Source: Clostridia bacterium (lineage in GTDB: Bacteria; Bacillota; Clostridia; Christensenellales; Borkfalkiaceae). Taken from it: a stretch of DNA of 52,697 bases. The translations under genes were made by a program, and so were the position numbers. The stretch spans positions 1 through 52,697 of the forward strand of contig JAFURH010000043.1 in NCBI GenBank assembly GCA_017471945.1. Reading direction: 5' to 3'. The notes under the pieces were generated by a model. The model did no database searches. It worked only from the letters and a program-made list of their open reading frames with translations, and was not told where the DNA came from. Positions 33,891 to 42,958 of this stretch are shown one piece after another. The stretch's first letter is position 1. Each line of letters opens with the position of its first letter.

Positions 33891-35483
33891 GTGAAAACGT
33901 ATAAGCATTTCGGCGTAATGCTCGATTGTTCGAGAAACGCGGTGATGAAACCGAGCGCAATCAAACGTATGATAGACTGTTTGCAAAAAATGGGCTATAC
34001 GGCGTTAGAATTGTATACGGAGGACACCTACGAGATCGAGGGCGAGCCATATTTCGGATATTTGCGCGGACGGTATACGGGAGCGGAATTAAAGGAAATC
34101 GACGAGTATGCAAAAGCGCGCGGGATAGAACTCATTCCCTGTGTGCAAACGTTGGCGCATTTTACCGCGCTCGTTCGGAACGGCGAATACAGACCGATCG
34201 TCGATTGTAACGATATTTTACTGATCGACGAGCCGAAAACGTACGAGCTGATCAATAAAATTTTCGCTACTCTTGCGGAAAATTTCACCTCGCGGCACGT
34301 CAATATCGGTATGGACGAAGCGCATATGGTAGGGCTTGGAAAGTATTTGGATAAGCACGGCTATACCGACCGTTTCAAGCTCTTGACAAGGCATTTGAAT
34401 AAGGTCGCGGAGATAGCGAGAAAATACGGTTTTAAACCGCATATGTGGAGCGATATGTTCTTCCGCTTGGCGAGCAAAGGCGAATATTACGAGCCGAACG
34501 CAAATATTTCCCAAGAGATCAAAGACTCCGTTCCCAAGGACGTTGCTCTTACTTACTGGGATTATTATCACGACGATACCGAATTTTATAACGCTATGCT
34601 CGAAAAGCATTTCGAGTTCGACCGCGAGGTTTGGTTTGCAGGCGGAGCGTATAGCTGGAACGGCGGTTTCACGCCGATGAACGCGTTTTCCTTGAAGGTG
34701 ATGAAACCGGCTATGGCAAGCGTGCGCCAAAAAGGGATAGAGAACGTTCTTATCACGATGTGGGGGGATAACGGCAGAGAATGTTCCTTTTTCAGCTTGT
34801 TGCCTGCCTTATACGCGATTAAACAATATGCCGACGGGAATACGGACGAGGAAAGCATTAAAGACGGCTTTTATCGGCTTTTCGGCGTAAGCTACGACGA
34901 TTTTATATTGCTGGATATTCCGAATAAACTCGATATCGGCGAGCTGACGATGAGCAATCCCTCCAAATGCCTTTTGTATTCAGACCCCTTTATGGGGATT
35001 ATGGACAAAACTTTGGAAACCGTACCCCATATTCCTTACGGCGATTATGCCAAAACGCTACGGGAAACGGGAGAACGCGCGAAAGAATTTTCCTATCTGT
35101 TCGACGTACAATCTAATCTTTGTAACGTTCTTGCGATCAAAGCGGAATTGGGTATAAAAACGCGAAACGCGTACGCAAACGGAAATAAAACGGCTTTAAA
35201 AGCCCTTATAAAAGAGTATAACGAGTTGCCTGAGAGGTTGGAACGATTCCACGAATCGTTCTACAGCCTATGGCACGAGGACAACAAACCGCAGGGTTGG
35301 GAAATTCAAGACGCTCGTCTTGGCGGCTTGATTCAACGCATAAAAACCTGCGCAAAGCGTTTGCAAGAGTACGTGGACGGCAAATTGACGGCGATAGACG
35401 AACTGGAAGAAGAATTATTAAAGCAAAGCGAATATTTGATAGAAAACAGATATTCCGCGTTGATAAGCAGAAGTTTATTGTAA
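33891..35483 (+). CDS. GH20-like beta-N-acetylhexosaminidase-family protein
   Basis: A 530-residue protein using a GTG start behind AGGAGGGG. No signal peptide. The TIM barrel shows FGVMLDCSRNAVM, GYTALELYTEDTYEI, GIELIPCVQTLAHF, and NIGMDEAHM with the paired Asp142-Glu143 typical of GH20 substrate-assisted catalysis, followed by HMWSDMFFR and LTYWDYYHDD. The C-terminal ~170 residues are helical. It lacks the separate N-terminal GH20b domain of classic hexosaminidases, as in single-barrel GH20 forms. Probably cuts a beta-linked N-acetylhexosamine or a related hexosaminide in the cytoplasm. The substrate is uncertain. Confidence 0.78.
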   Translation: MKTYKHFGVMLDCSRNAVMKPSAIKRMIDCLQKMGYTALELYTEDTYEIEGEPYFGYLRGRYTGAELKEIDEYAKARGIELIPCVQTLAHFTALVRNGEYRPIVDCNDILLIDEPKTYELINKIFATLAENFTSRHVNIGMDEAHMVGLGKYLDKHGYTDRFKLLTRHLNKVAEIARKYGFKPHMWSDMFFRLASKGEYYEPNANISQEIKDSVPKDVALTYWDYYHDDTEFYNAMLEKHFEFDREVWFAGGAYSWNGGFTPMNAFSLKVMKPAMASVRQKGIENVLITMWGDNGRECSFFSLLPALYAIKQYADGNTDEESIKDGFYRLFGVSYDDFILLDIPNKLDIGELTMSNPSKCLLYSDPFMGIMDKTLETVPHIPYGDYAKTLRETGERAKEFSYLFDVQSNLCNVLAIKAELGIKTRNAYANGNKTALKALIKEYNELPERLERFHESFYSLWHEDNKPQGWEIQDARLGGLIQRIKTCAKRLQEYVDGKLTAIDELEEELLKQSEYLIENRYSALISRSLL

Positions 35484-35506
35484 TCACGTATTCGAAAATC
35501 AAAATT

Positions 35507-35532
35507 AAAGAACGCCTTGAAAAGCGTTCTTT
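35507..35532 (+). terminator. Intergenic hairpin before small peptide gene
   Basis: AAAGAACGC (35507-35515) pairs with GCGTTCTTT (35524-35532) around an 8-base loop, between the GH20-like gene and the small peptide gene. AT-rich DNA follows but not a T run. A weak terminator or an RNA processing/stability element is likely, marking the switch from cytoplasmic enzymes to surface proteins. Confidence 0.5.
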
Positions 35533-35561
35533 GAAATAAAAATAAAAAAGGAGAAAAAAAG

Positions 35562-35693
35562 ATGAACAAAAAACACTATGGCACACCGGCTCTTGTATGG
35601 ATAGAGCTACACGAAGCGGACGTCGTACGTACGTCCTTAACGCAAAAAGACGTAACGTCAGACGATATTTACGGCGAAGAGGTTTGGAGTTAA
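35562..35693 (+). CDS. Small 43-residue peptide (pairs with downstream secreted protein)
   Basis: A short gene with ribosome site AAGGAG, coding for 43 residues: a basic head, HYGTPALVWIEL, EADVVRTSLT and an acidic tail ending EEVWS. It aligns with the 44-residue peptide at 14339 across Y, P, L, I-E-L, D-V/I-V-x-T-S and a near-terminal tryptophan. No signal peptide or hydrophobic helix. The large secreted protein gene starts 14 bases after its stop. Function unknown. The repeated linkage with GASI/LRF-domain proteins argues for a real, paired function. Confidence 0.7.
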   Translation: MNKKHYGTPALVWIELHEADVVRTSLTQKDVTSDDIYGEEVWS

Positions 35694-35707
35694 GGGAGGA
35701 ACAGAAA

Positions 35708-38014
35708 ATGAAAAGATATAAGAAAAGTATCGTAACTTTTGCTTTTGCCGCAGCTTTAATAAGCGGCTCGCTTGGATTCGCTACGCTGGAACAGGCGCAA
35801 GCGGACGTCCCTACGGAAACGACGACGGCGTTTGAGATGTTGCAGGGCGCGTCGATCCGTTTGGCAGAGCCGACGGGTTTACGCTTTCAGGTGAAGATCG
35901 GTCAACAGGAATATAAAACGATCACGGAAAGGGAAGACGTAGAGCTGGGTATGCTGATTTTACCCGCACCTTACGTGACTGCGTATGAAACTGCGGCGGC
36001 AACGACCGAGAATCTTACGTATCACGACTATTTTACCTCGCAAAGCTATACCGTTTGGGATCAGCCGATCGCCGACGCGAACGTTTTCGAGAAAGCCGAT
36101 TTGCCTGTATCCCAACAAAAATACTATGAGGATAACTATTATTATGCAAGCGGCGTTATCAGTAACGTGAAGTATAACAACTACAACAGAAATTTCGTCG
36201 GCGTAGCTTATCAAAAAACGACGAGCGCCGATGGACTTACCGTGACCTACGACTATGCGACGAAAAGCCCCGAACGCAGTATTGCATACGTTGCAAGCGC
36301 TTCGTACGAAGAAGGGGATTACGATGACGATGAATCGATCATAGAAGACTTTATTGAGGATTCCGTATACAATCTCGCGGGCGTAACCTATGACGCGACC
36401 AACGAACAATATACGTATGATCAAAATTCCTATGCCACGAAAGCTTTGGCGTACGAGGCGGCGGGTGCGATCACAACGTCCGTCAGCGCCGATAGCGACG
36501 TAATGCTGACGGGAAAAACGCAAACGGCGACTGCGACGATCAAGGTCGGTGAAACCGAAATTACGCCGTTGGTTAAATACGGCGTTGTCGATGCGACCGT
36601 TGCGACGGTAAACGAAGAAAACGGGTTGGTTACCGCGCAAAACATAAACGGTTCGACTACCGTAAAAGCGAGCTTTTTCGGCGGTAAGTATACGGCGGAA
36701 TCCGCGGCGGTTACGGTCAGCGACGGTAATATTTTCACCAAAGCTGAGGGATGGCGTTCGGGGTCGGCGGTCGGTCTGGCGTTGACTGCGGAGCGTGCTC
36801 AGTTGTACGCTGACGGTGGCGGAGATCAAAAATACAATGACGGCGGCTATTTCTTCAATAAGGCACAGCAAGTTGAATACGAAGACGAAAGCGGCACGAC
36901 ACAAACTAAAACGGTCACTTATTGGAACGATGACGAAGAAGCGTTTGTATTCTATAAGCTTGACAAATGGGCTACCGGTTCTTCCGGTTCCGTATCTTAC
37001 TTCTTAACGGATTCCACCGACCCCGCTGCGCCGAACGTAATCGCTTCTCCTGCTTTAAGAGCTATCTTAGCCGCAGAAACGAAATACGTAAAATTCGACG
37101 TCAAAGTAGACGAAACGTTTATGAGCTTGAAGCTTGAAGAAACAAGTAATAGCGGCACAACGCCGTCGCAGATGCAGATAAGAATGGGTTGGTCTTCGAA
37201 TAACCGCTATACGACAGACGTTGGGGAAGCTACCGCTATGGAACAATGTATGTTTATGGCGGGAGAATACGTGACGGTTGCCGTAGATATTTCTGCAATG
37301 CTTGATGCTTATAAAGCGGGTACTGTAAAATACGTTTGGTTCTTGTTTGGTGGAAACACCACAAGTGAAATTTGCTTGAAGAATTTCGCGCCGATCACGG
37401 AAAACGAATATTACGAAATCAACAACCCGTTCTCGTATTTGGGCGGCGGTAAGGCGAGCCTGTTGCCGACGGTAGATTTAGGGTCTGTAAAGCTTTCTCA
37501 GGCTTGGAACGTGGAAGAAGGTGCGTTCACCGTCACGCTTAAAAAGGGCTATTTTGATAGAGCCGACGGTACGGATTGCGCGCGTTTCAACATAGATAAT
37601 TTTGATAACGTAAATCTTCCTTTTGTAAGCAATTTTATAAAGAGACTTTCCGATAGCCGAGTAGACGGCAAGGCGTATATCAAATTCGACGTCAAAGTAG
37701 ACGAAACGTATGTGAATACTACTGCCCCGAACGGTAAGAAGTTTAGTTTCTGGGTGCGTAGCGATTCGTTGAAAGCAAGCACAGGGCAGGTATTGAATGA
37801 CGTCGGTGTAGAAGCGTCCGCTACTAATCTTAAAGCGGATACTTGGACGACGTTGTACGTAGACGCGTCGAAGTTCCTTGAGTTGTATGATATCAGCGAC
37901 CTTGACTACTTCCAGTTCACGATGTACGGACCCGCAGGAGCAAAGGTTTCGTTTAAGAATATGCAGGTTGCAACGGCAGCCGAATACGAGGCGGCTTCGG
38001 GAGCGAACTCTTAA
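35708..38014 (+). CDS. Large secreted protein with GASI/LRF N-terminal domain
   Basis: A 768-residue exported protein. The start at ATG 35708 is set by AGGGAGGA; the signal peptide ends near ATLEQAQAD. Residues ~38-270 form the domain shared with the protein at 14486 (FEMLQGASIRLAEPTGLRF, LGMLILPAPYVTAYE, FVGVAYQKT). Next come a Big_2-like Ig domain (~275-345: VNEENGLVTAQNINGSTTVKA) and two copies of a ~190-residue module with KFDVKVDETxx, YVxVxxDxS/xLYVDAS and LKNFAP/FKNMQVA. The second copy is closely matched in the next gene. No anchoring motif. Probable extracellular glycan-binding protein; inferred. Confidence 0.75.
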   Translation: MKRYKKSIVTFAFAAALISGSLGFATLEQAQADVPTETTTAFEMLQGASIRLAEPTGLRFQVKIGQQEYKTITEREDVELGMLILPAPYVTAYETAAATTENLTYHDYFTSQSYTVWDQPIADANVFEKADLPVSQQKYYEDNYYYASGVISNVKYNNYNRNFVGVAYQKTTSADGLTVTYDYATKSPERSIAYVASASYEEGDYDDDESIIEDFIEDSVYNLAGVTYDATNEQYTYDQNSYATKALAYEAAGAITTSVSADSDVMLTGKTQTATATIKVGETEITPLVKYGVVDATVATVNEENGLVTAQNINGSTTVKASFFGGKYTAESAAVTVSDGNIFTKAEGWRSGSAVGLALTAERAQLYADGGGDQKYNDGGYFFNKAQQVEYEDESGTTQTKTVTYWNDDEEAFVFYKLDKWATGSSGSVSYFLTDSTDPAAPNVIASPALRAILAAETKYVKFDVKVDETFMSLKLEETSNSGTTPSQMQIRMGWSSNNRYTTDVGEATAMEQCMFMAGEYVTVAVDISAMLDAYKAGTVKYVWFLFGGNTTSEICLKNFAPITENEYYEINNPFSYLGGGKASLLPTVDLGSVKLSQAWNVEEGAFTVTLKKGYFDRADGTDCARFNIDNFDNVNLPFVSNFIKRLSDSRVDGKAYIKFDVKVDETYVNTTAPNGKKFSFWVRSDSLKASTGQVLNDVGVEASATNLKADTWTTLYVDASKFLELYDISDLDYFQFTMYGPAGAKVSFKNMQVATAAEYEAASGANS

Positions 38015-38039
38015 TCATCAGCATTAACAGCCCAAGCGG

Positions 38040-38080
38040 GGAGGAGAGGGGAAGCCCCTTCTTCTCCGCCGCGCGGCGGC
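38040..38080 (+). other. Pair of GC-rich stem-loops between surface-protein genes
   Basis: The first stem (38040-38051 with 38055-38067) pairs GGAGGAGAGGGG with CCCCTTCTTCTCC with one bulge and an AAG loop. The second (38068-38080) pairs GCCGC with GCGGC. No T run follows, so they are more likely RNA stability or processing structures, or a partial terminator, than a full terminator. Confidence 0.55.
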
Positions 38081-38119
38081 TGTGCGTTCAATAATTTATT
38101 TATGAAACGGGATAAAAAA

Positions 38120-40192
38120 ATGAAAAAAGACAGATGGCTTAAATTTTTATCGGGAATCGCTTGCGTTTTTCTTGCTTGCGGATTTTTCGCGGGTATGGGA
38201 ACGGGGTGTAACGGTGCGAGCGGCGGCGGTTCGTCTGAGCCTACGCAGCCCTCAACGGGAGAAGAGGTAAAACCGTTCGATTTGCAATTGGCGGACGTAT
38301 CCGCAGACGTAACGCAGATACCCGAGGGCGTATACGTGGACGATTTTACGCTCGAAAAAGTGACGGTTGGAGAAACCGTTCTGGAAAGTACCGACTACGT
38401 GGTTCGTAACGGTTACTTTCTGTTTGCTTGCGAACAATACGGCGCGTTCGGTACGGGCGCGAAAACGGTGCGTTTACAATTTGCCGAGGGGACGGCTGAG
38501 TTTACGCTTACGATTACGGACGGCAAAGAGCCTGCCTACGAATTGCCTGAGGGCAAGGTGTTTTTATTGCCCACCGTGGGCGGAACTCTGCCCGCAGTAA
38601 CGCGCGTTTATCCATATCAAATTTACGACGTGATTTATACGCTCAAAGACGAAAATTCGTCTACCGTATACGAAAAGACGAACCCCACGCAAAGCGAGCT
38701 TACGCTCGATCTTGAAAACGGTTTATACGCGCAGGAGATCGTCGTGAAAAAAGGCGAGAACACGTTGGATACGTGGGCGGGGAAACTCGTCGTTGCCGAC
38801 GAGGAGGATATCGAAGTTACGTTGCCCGAAAAGCACCTTTTATTCCTCGGCGAGGAAAGCGCTTTGCCCTTTACGCTCACCTGTTCGGGCGAGCCGTTTA
38901 ACGAGGACGGCGTGGTCGTATACGAAAGCTTAGACGAAAGCGTGGCGACGGTAGACGAAAACGGGCTGGTCAAGGCGATTAAAAACGGCACGACGCAGAT
39001 CAACGCCACCGTGCTCGGCGCGTTGAATAAAACGGTGAACGTCAGCGTTTGCGAAAAGAATATTTTTTCTGAAAATATGGCGGAGCATTGGCAGATCACC
39101 ACGCGCTTGAACGCGGAGGGAAACGTCGTTTCAGGCACGCGCGGGAACACCGTTTGGAACGCGGAGGAAAATGCGCTCGTCATTAAAAAAGCGAGCCAAA
39201 TAACCGATAACACGGGCGGAAGTATGCGTATTCCCGTTGCCGTGATCGAACCGATGCTTGCGATGGGAGCGACTTTCTGTCAGTTTGAAATAAAAGTAAA
39301 CGAAACGTATATGAACACGACGGAGGCAGATACCGTGTCCGTGATGCAAAGGCAAACGCAGTTTGCAGGGACGAACGGCGAGAAGTTCGATTACGTTTCG
39401 GGCGCGAATATGGACGCGATCACGCAGGATATGCTCGTCGCGGACGAATACGTTACCATTATGCTCGATATGACGAAGCTGATTAACCGTTACGAGCAGG
39501 GCTTGTTCGATAGGCTTTATTTGTACCTTGGCGGCAAGAAAAACAGCGAGATCTCGCTTCGGAATTTTGCGCCGATCACGGCAGAGGAATACTACGAAAT
39601 CAACGACCCGTTCTCGTATATGGGCAGTAAAGGCGTACAAATTCTCGGTACGAGAGACGCGGAAGGGAATACTACGACGACTACGCTTGCCAATATTTGG
39701 GATAACGACGAGGGCGCGTTTACCACTTATATCGACAAGGGCGCGTATCACGGTAATAACGATTGTATTCGTTTTAACGTGAACAACGGTGATAATCATC
39801 TTTCTGCGGTCTACTTAATGGAAAAGCTTTCCGCCCTTCAAAAAGCAGAGGGGAAAGCGTATATAAAATTCGACGTAAAAGTGGACGAGACGTACGTAAA
39901 CTCTACGGCAACCAACGGAAAAGCCTTTTACTTCTGGGTGCGTTGCAGTCAAACCACGTTGGCTTCGGGGATAGGTCCGAGCGCGGACGCTTCAAATTTG
40001 AAAGCGGATACGTGGACGACGTTGTACGTAGACGCAGAAAAATTGCTTGACTATTATCATAACGAGGCTGATTATTTGATGTACTTCCAATTCACGATGT
40101 ACGGCCCCGCAGGAGCAAAGATTTCGTTTAGGAATATGCAGGTTGCAACGCAAGCGGAATATACGGCGGCGACGGAGAATGAAAAGGCTTGA
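38120..40192 (+). CDS. Surface lipoprotein with Big_2-like domain and KFDVKVDET modules
   Basis: About 690 residues from ATG 38120; an in-frame ATG at 38102 adds six residues, and the weak CGGGAT site favours the inner start. The signal peptide contains two possible lipid-attachment cysteines (FLAC, GTGC); the Gly/Ser-rich stretch that follows GTGC favours the latter. A Big_2-like domain lies at about residues 235-310 (VATVDENGLVKAIKNGTTQI). Two ~190-residue modules follow; the second is close to the C-terminus of the preceding protein (AYIKFDVKVDETYVN, ADTWTTLYVDA, YFQFTMYGPAGAK). Probably a cell-surface binding protein. The importer genes follow. Confidence 0.72.
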   Translation: MKKDRWLKFLSGIACVFLACGFFAGMGTGCNGASGGGSSEPTQPSTGEEVKPFDLQLADVSADVTQIPEGVYVDDFTLEKVTVGETVLESTDYVVRNGYFLFACEQYGAFGTGAKTVRLQFAEGTAEFTLTITDGKEPAYELPEGKVFLLPTVGGTLPAVTRVYPYQIYDVIYTLKDENSSTVYEKTNPTQSELTLDLENGLYAQEIVVKKGENTLDTWAGKLVVADEEDIEVTLPEKHLLFLGEESALPFTLTCSGEPFNEDGVVVYESLDESVATVDENGLVKAIKNGTTQINATVLGALNKTVNVSVCEKNIFSENMAEHWQITTRLNAEGNVVSGTRGNTVWNAEENALVIKKASQITDNTGGSMRIPVAVIEPMLAMGATFCQFEIKVNETYMNTTEADTVSVMQRQTQFAGTNGEKFDYVSGANMDAITQDMLVADEYVTIMLDMTKLINRYEQGLFDRLYLYLGGKKNSEISLRNFAPITAEEYYEINDPFSYMGSKGVQILGTRDAEGNTTTTTLANIWDNDEGAFTTYIDKGAYHGNNDCIRFNVNNGDNHLSAVYLMEKLSALQKAEGKAYIKFDVKVDETYVNSTATNGKAFYFWVRCSQTTLASGIGPSADASNLKADTWTTLYVDAEKLLDYYHNEADYLMYFQFTMYGPAGAKISFRNMQVATQAEYTAATENEKA

Positions 40193-40227
40193 TATAAGGC
40201 TGATCGAACGAAAAAAGAAAAAAATAA

Positions 40228-40250
40228 GCGCGTGCTTTCGCGCGAAGGAG
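40228..40250 (+). promoter_or_regulatory. Hairpin abutting the ribosome site of the second binding-protein gene
   Basis: GCGCG (40228-40232) pairs perfectly with CGCGC (40239-40243), ending one base before the ribosome site GAAGGAG (40244-40250) that serves ATG 40257. A stem placed here could modulate access to the site or protect the downstream mRNA after processing. Confidence 0.45.
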
Positions 40251-40256
40251 ATTATT

Positions 40257-42041
40257 ATGAATAAGAACGGAAAGAAACTGTTACATTTGGCTTTGGCGGC
40301 TACGTTGGCAACGACGGCGCTTATGTCGGCGTGCTCGCCGATTGGCGGACAGACGCAAAGCGACGGGGATATCGGGGATAAAAAACGTATTACGGTTTCC
40401 GTCTATAACGGCGGTACGGGTACGCAATGGATCGAGGATATGGCAAAAGTTTGGAATCAAACGAGCGAAAACTATCACATCACGATCCGTCCGGAAAAGA
40501 TCGATTATTTGCTTACGGAATTGCAAACGACGCCCACGGCGGACGCGTATTATACGGCGGACGCAAGCTATTTTTCCGCGGTGAAAGGCGGGCTTTTGGA
40601 AGATCTTTCGGATATTTTGAGCCTCAAAATGGACGGCGACACCAAGACGATCGGCGAGAAGTTCGAAGCCGTACCCGATTGGTATAACGATTGGAAACAG
40701 ATCGCTACCAACAGCGGACAGGGTATGTATTTGTTGCCCTACGCGGATATGTTCAACGGGATCTCTTTCGATTACGATCTGTTCAGAGAGCGCGGTTGGT
40801 TGATCTCCGCAGACAAGAACGATTCGCAGGTGATCGCAGACCTTGCGGCGCAAGGGGTCCAGTGTAATGTTTCGGGTACGGAAATACTTTGTACCGGTTA
40901 CACGGGCGATCTCGATTATTTCTATTATGATATAAACGAGCCTATTATGAGCGCGGGTAAGGACGGCTTATACGGCACGTACGACGATGGACAGCCTACC
41001 ACCGAAGAGGAATGGAATAGAATGCTGGCAAACATTTCCGCAACGGCGAAGGTATTTCTTTGGTCGGGTATGTACGATAGCTACGTAAACTTAACGTTCG
41101 AGGCGGTGATGGCGCAGTATTCGGGTATGGACGCGTTTGACGCTTGGATCACGTTTGACAGTAACGGTAAGGAGGTTACTATGTCGGACGGTACGAAGAA
41201 AGTGATCACGATCGATAACGGATACGAGGTGTACGGTTTAGACGGTTATAAACGAGCGTTTGAATTTATGAAAAAGTATTTCAACAATTCGCTGTACAAT
41301 CATCCGAAGTGCATTTCAAACATTACCCACCTTGAAGCGCAAAATCTGTATTTGCTCGGTTTCTATGAACAGGCGGATAATCCTTTAACGGCAATGCTGG
41401 TTGACGGCGCTTGGTGGGAAAACGAAGCGCGCGCTATGTTCGAGGCGTTAAAGGAATCGGGCGAAACGGACAGAGGCTACGGTAAACGCGATTACAGATA
41501 TATGCTTTTGCCTAAGCTGGAAGGACAAAAGGGTATCGACGACGCGGGGAACGGCTCGGTGCTTGCCGTTCAAAACTCGGGTACGGTAATGGTTCCCAAA
41601 ATGGAAGATAAGGAAAAGCTTGCGGCTGTAAAGGAATTTATCGCTTATACTATGTCCGACGAGAATTTGCGTAAATTTACGGTACAAACGGGCGTTATCA
41701 ATCCTTATTATTACGAATTGACGGAAGCGGACAGAGAGGCAATGACGCCGCTTGCAAACGCGACGTGGGATATCTACCACGATACGGAAAATATCGGTTT
41801 GGTTCGTCCTACGTTGTTGCAGGCAACCGTTCCCGTGCGTTTCCTCGATACGACCTCTACGGTTAAAGAGCTTCCTTTCTATGCGGGGAACGCAAGCTAC
41901 GGCGGTATTATGAAAGCGCTGTATTCTAATAAATCGATCGACGATTTCGTGAAAGGGGCTAAAAATTATATTTCCGTAAACGTATGGAAGGATTTGGTTG
42001 CTTCGGCGAGAGCGGAGGGGTTCTATGCAAACGGTGACTAA
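40257..42041 (+). CDS. Sugar ABC transporter substrate-binding lipoprotein (cassette 2)
   Basis: A 594-residue extracellular solute-binding protein, with lipobox MSAC (Cys26) after a hydrophobic signal. Family-typical stretches include KRITVSVYNGGTGTQWIEDMAK, LPYADMFNGISFDYDLFRERGW and MLVDGAWWENEARAMF. I chose ATG 40257 behind GAAGGAG over upstream in-frame codons that overlap the previous gene. The next permease gene starts inside its last codons. It is paralogous to 3306 (shared 'WWENEARAM'/'SFWEREAKG' and 'YGKRDYRYMLLP'/'WGKRNFKYMIAP' patterns) but diverged, so it probably binds a different oligosaccharide. Confidence 0.92.
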   Translation: MNKNGKKLLHLALAATLATTALMSACSPIGGQTQSDGDIGDKKRITVSVYNGGTGTQWIEDMAKVWNQTSENYHITIRPEKIDYLLTELQTTPTADAYYTADASYFSAVKGGLLEDLSDILSLKMDGDTKTIGEKFEAVPDWYNDWKQIATNSGQGMYLLPYADMFNGISFDYDLFRERGWLISADKNDSQVIADLAAQGVQCNVSGTEILCTGYTGDLDYFYYDINEPIMSAGKDGLYGTYDDGQPTTEEEWNRMLANISATAKVFLWSGMYDSYVNLTFEAVMAQYSGMDAFDAWITFDSNGKEVTMSDGTKKVITIDNGYEVYGLDGYKRAFEFMKKYFNNSLYNHPKCISNITHLEAQNLYLLGFYEQADNPLTAMLVDGAWWENEARAMFEALKESGETDRGYGKRDYRYMLLPKLEGQKGIDDAGNGSVLAVQNSGTVMVPKMEDKEKLAAVKEFIAYTMSDENLRKFTVQTGVINPYYYELTEADREAMTPLANATWDIYHDTENIGLVRPTLLQATVPVRFLDTTSTVKELPFYAGNASYGGIMKALYSNKSIDDFVKGAKNYISVNVWKDLVASARAEGFYANGD

Positions 42042-42957
42042 GGGAAAAAGGAAAGTATCGCAAAGGGTAGTGAAGAAATATATTTTCGTCGCTACGGCAT
42101 TGGCGTATCCCGGACTTTTGTTTTTCGTATTCTTTTGCGGTACGAGTTTCGGTTCGATCATAATGAGTTTCCAAAAAATAGATTACGCCGGTAATGCGAC
42201 GTGGAACGGTTTGGAGAATTTCAAGACGTTTATCAAATTCTTTTTCGGCGCAGACGACCGCGTAACGATCGGTGTGAAAAACGCACTTATTTTGTACGGA
42301 ATGAGTTTGATAATGCTGCCGTTCAACCTTTTGCAAGCGTATTTGATTTTTAAGAAATGTTGGGGACACGCGGTGATGCGGGCGTTGATAATGATTCCTT
42401 CCATCGTTTCGTCGCTTTTAATGGGACGTATCTTTATGAAAGTGGTGGACTGGATCATTCCCAGCATTATGATCAACACGTTCGGAGCGACGGACGTGCC
42501 GAATTTGTTGCAAGATCCGTCGTATGCGTTTTGGACGTGTTGGTTCTACGGATTTTGGTCGGGCGGTTCGGGCGCAATTATTATTTATCCTAACGCAATG
42601 GCGGCAACGGATAAAGAAATCTACGAGGCTGCCAAAATAGACGGTGTATGTACGATGTGGCAAGAAATGTGGTATATCATTTTACCTATGATGTATCCTA
42701 CGCTTTCGACGATTCTTATCACGGGGTTTGCAGGCGCGTTGATGAATTCCGGCTCGTTGACGATATTCTATAAGTATTCCGCGCCCGTAGAAGCGTATAC
42801 CTTGGGATATCACTATTTCGTGCAGGTAGCCAACGCAAAATCGCAGGTGGCATACCCGCCTCTTGCGGCAGGCGGACTTTTATTAACCGCCGTGATTACG
42901 CCGCTGACTTTGTTTTTACGTTGGTTTTTGGATAAACACGATCCTATGGAGGGTTAA
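42025..42957 (+). CDS. Sugar ABC transporter permease, MalF type (cassette 2)
   Basis: A 310-residue permease. I chose ATG 42025 (GGAGGGG 6 bases upstream), which overlaps the binding-protein gene by 17 bases. About six transmembrane helices; the EAA loop near residues 195-222 reads EIYEAAKIDGVCTMWQEMWYI. It forms a channel with the next permease, whose start follows the stop by one base. Paralogous to 4836. Confidence 0.92.
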   Translation: MQTVTKGKRKVSQRVVKKYIFVATALAYPGLLFFVFFCGTSFGSIIMSFQKIDYAGNATWNGLENFKTFIKFFFGADDRVTIGVKNALILYGMSLIMLPFNLLQAYLIFKKCWGHAVMRALIMIPSIVSSLLMGRIFMKVVDWIIPSIMINTFGATDVPNLLQDPSYAFWTCWFYGFWSGGSGAIIIYPNAMAATDKEIYEAAKIDGVCTMWQEMWYIILPMMYPTLSTILITGFAGALMNSGSLTIFYKYSAPVEAYTLGYHYFVQVANAKSQVAYPPLAAGGLLLTAVITPLTLFLRWFLDKHDPMEG

Positions 42958-42958
42958 T

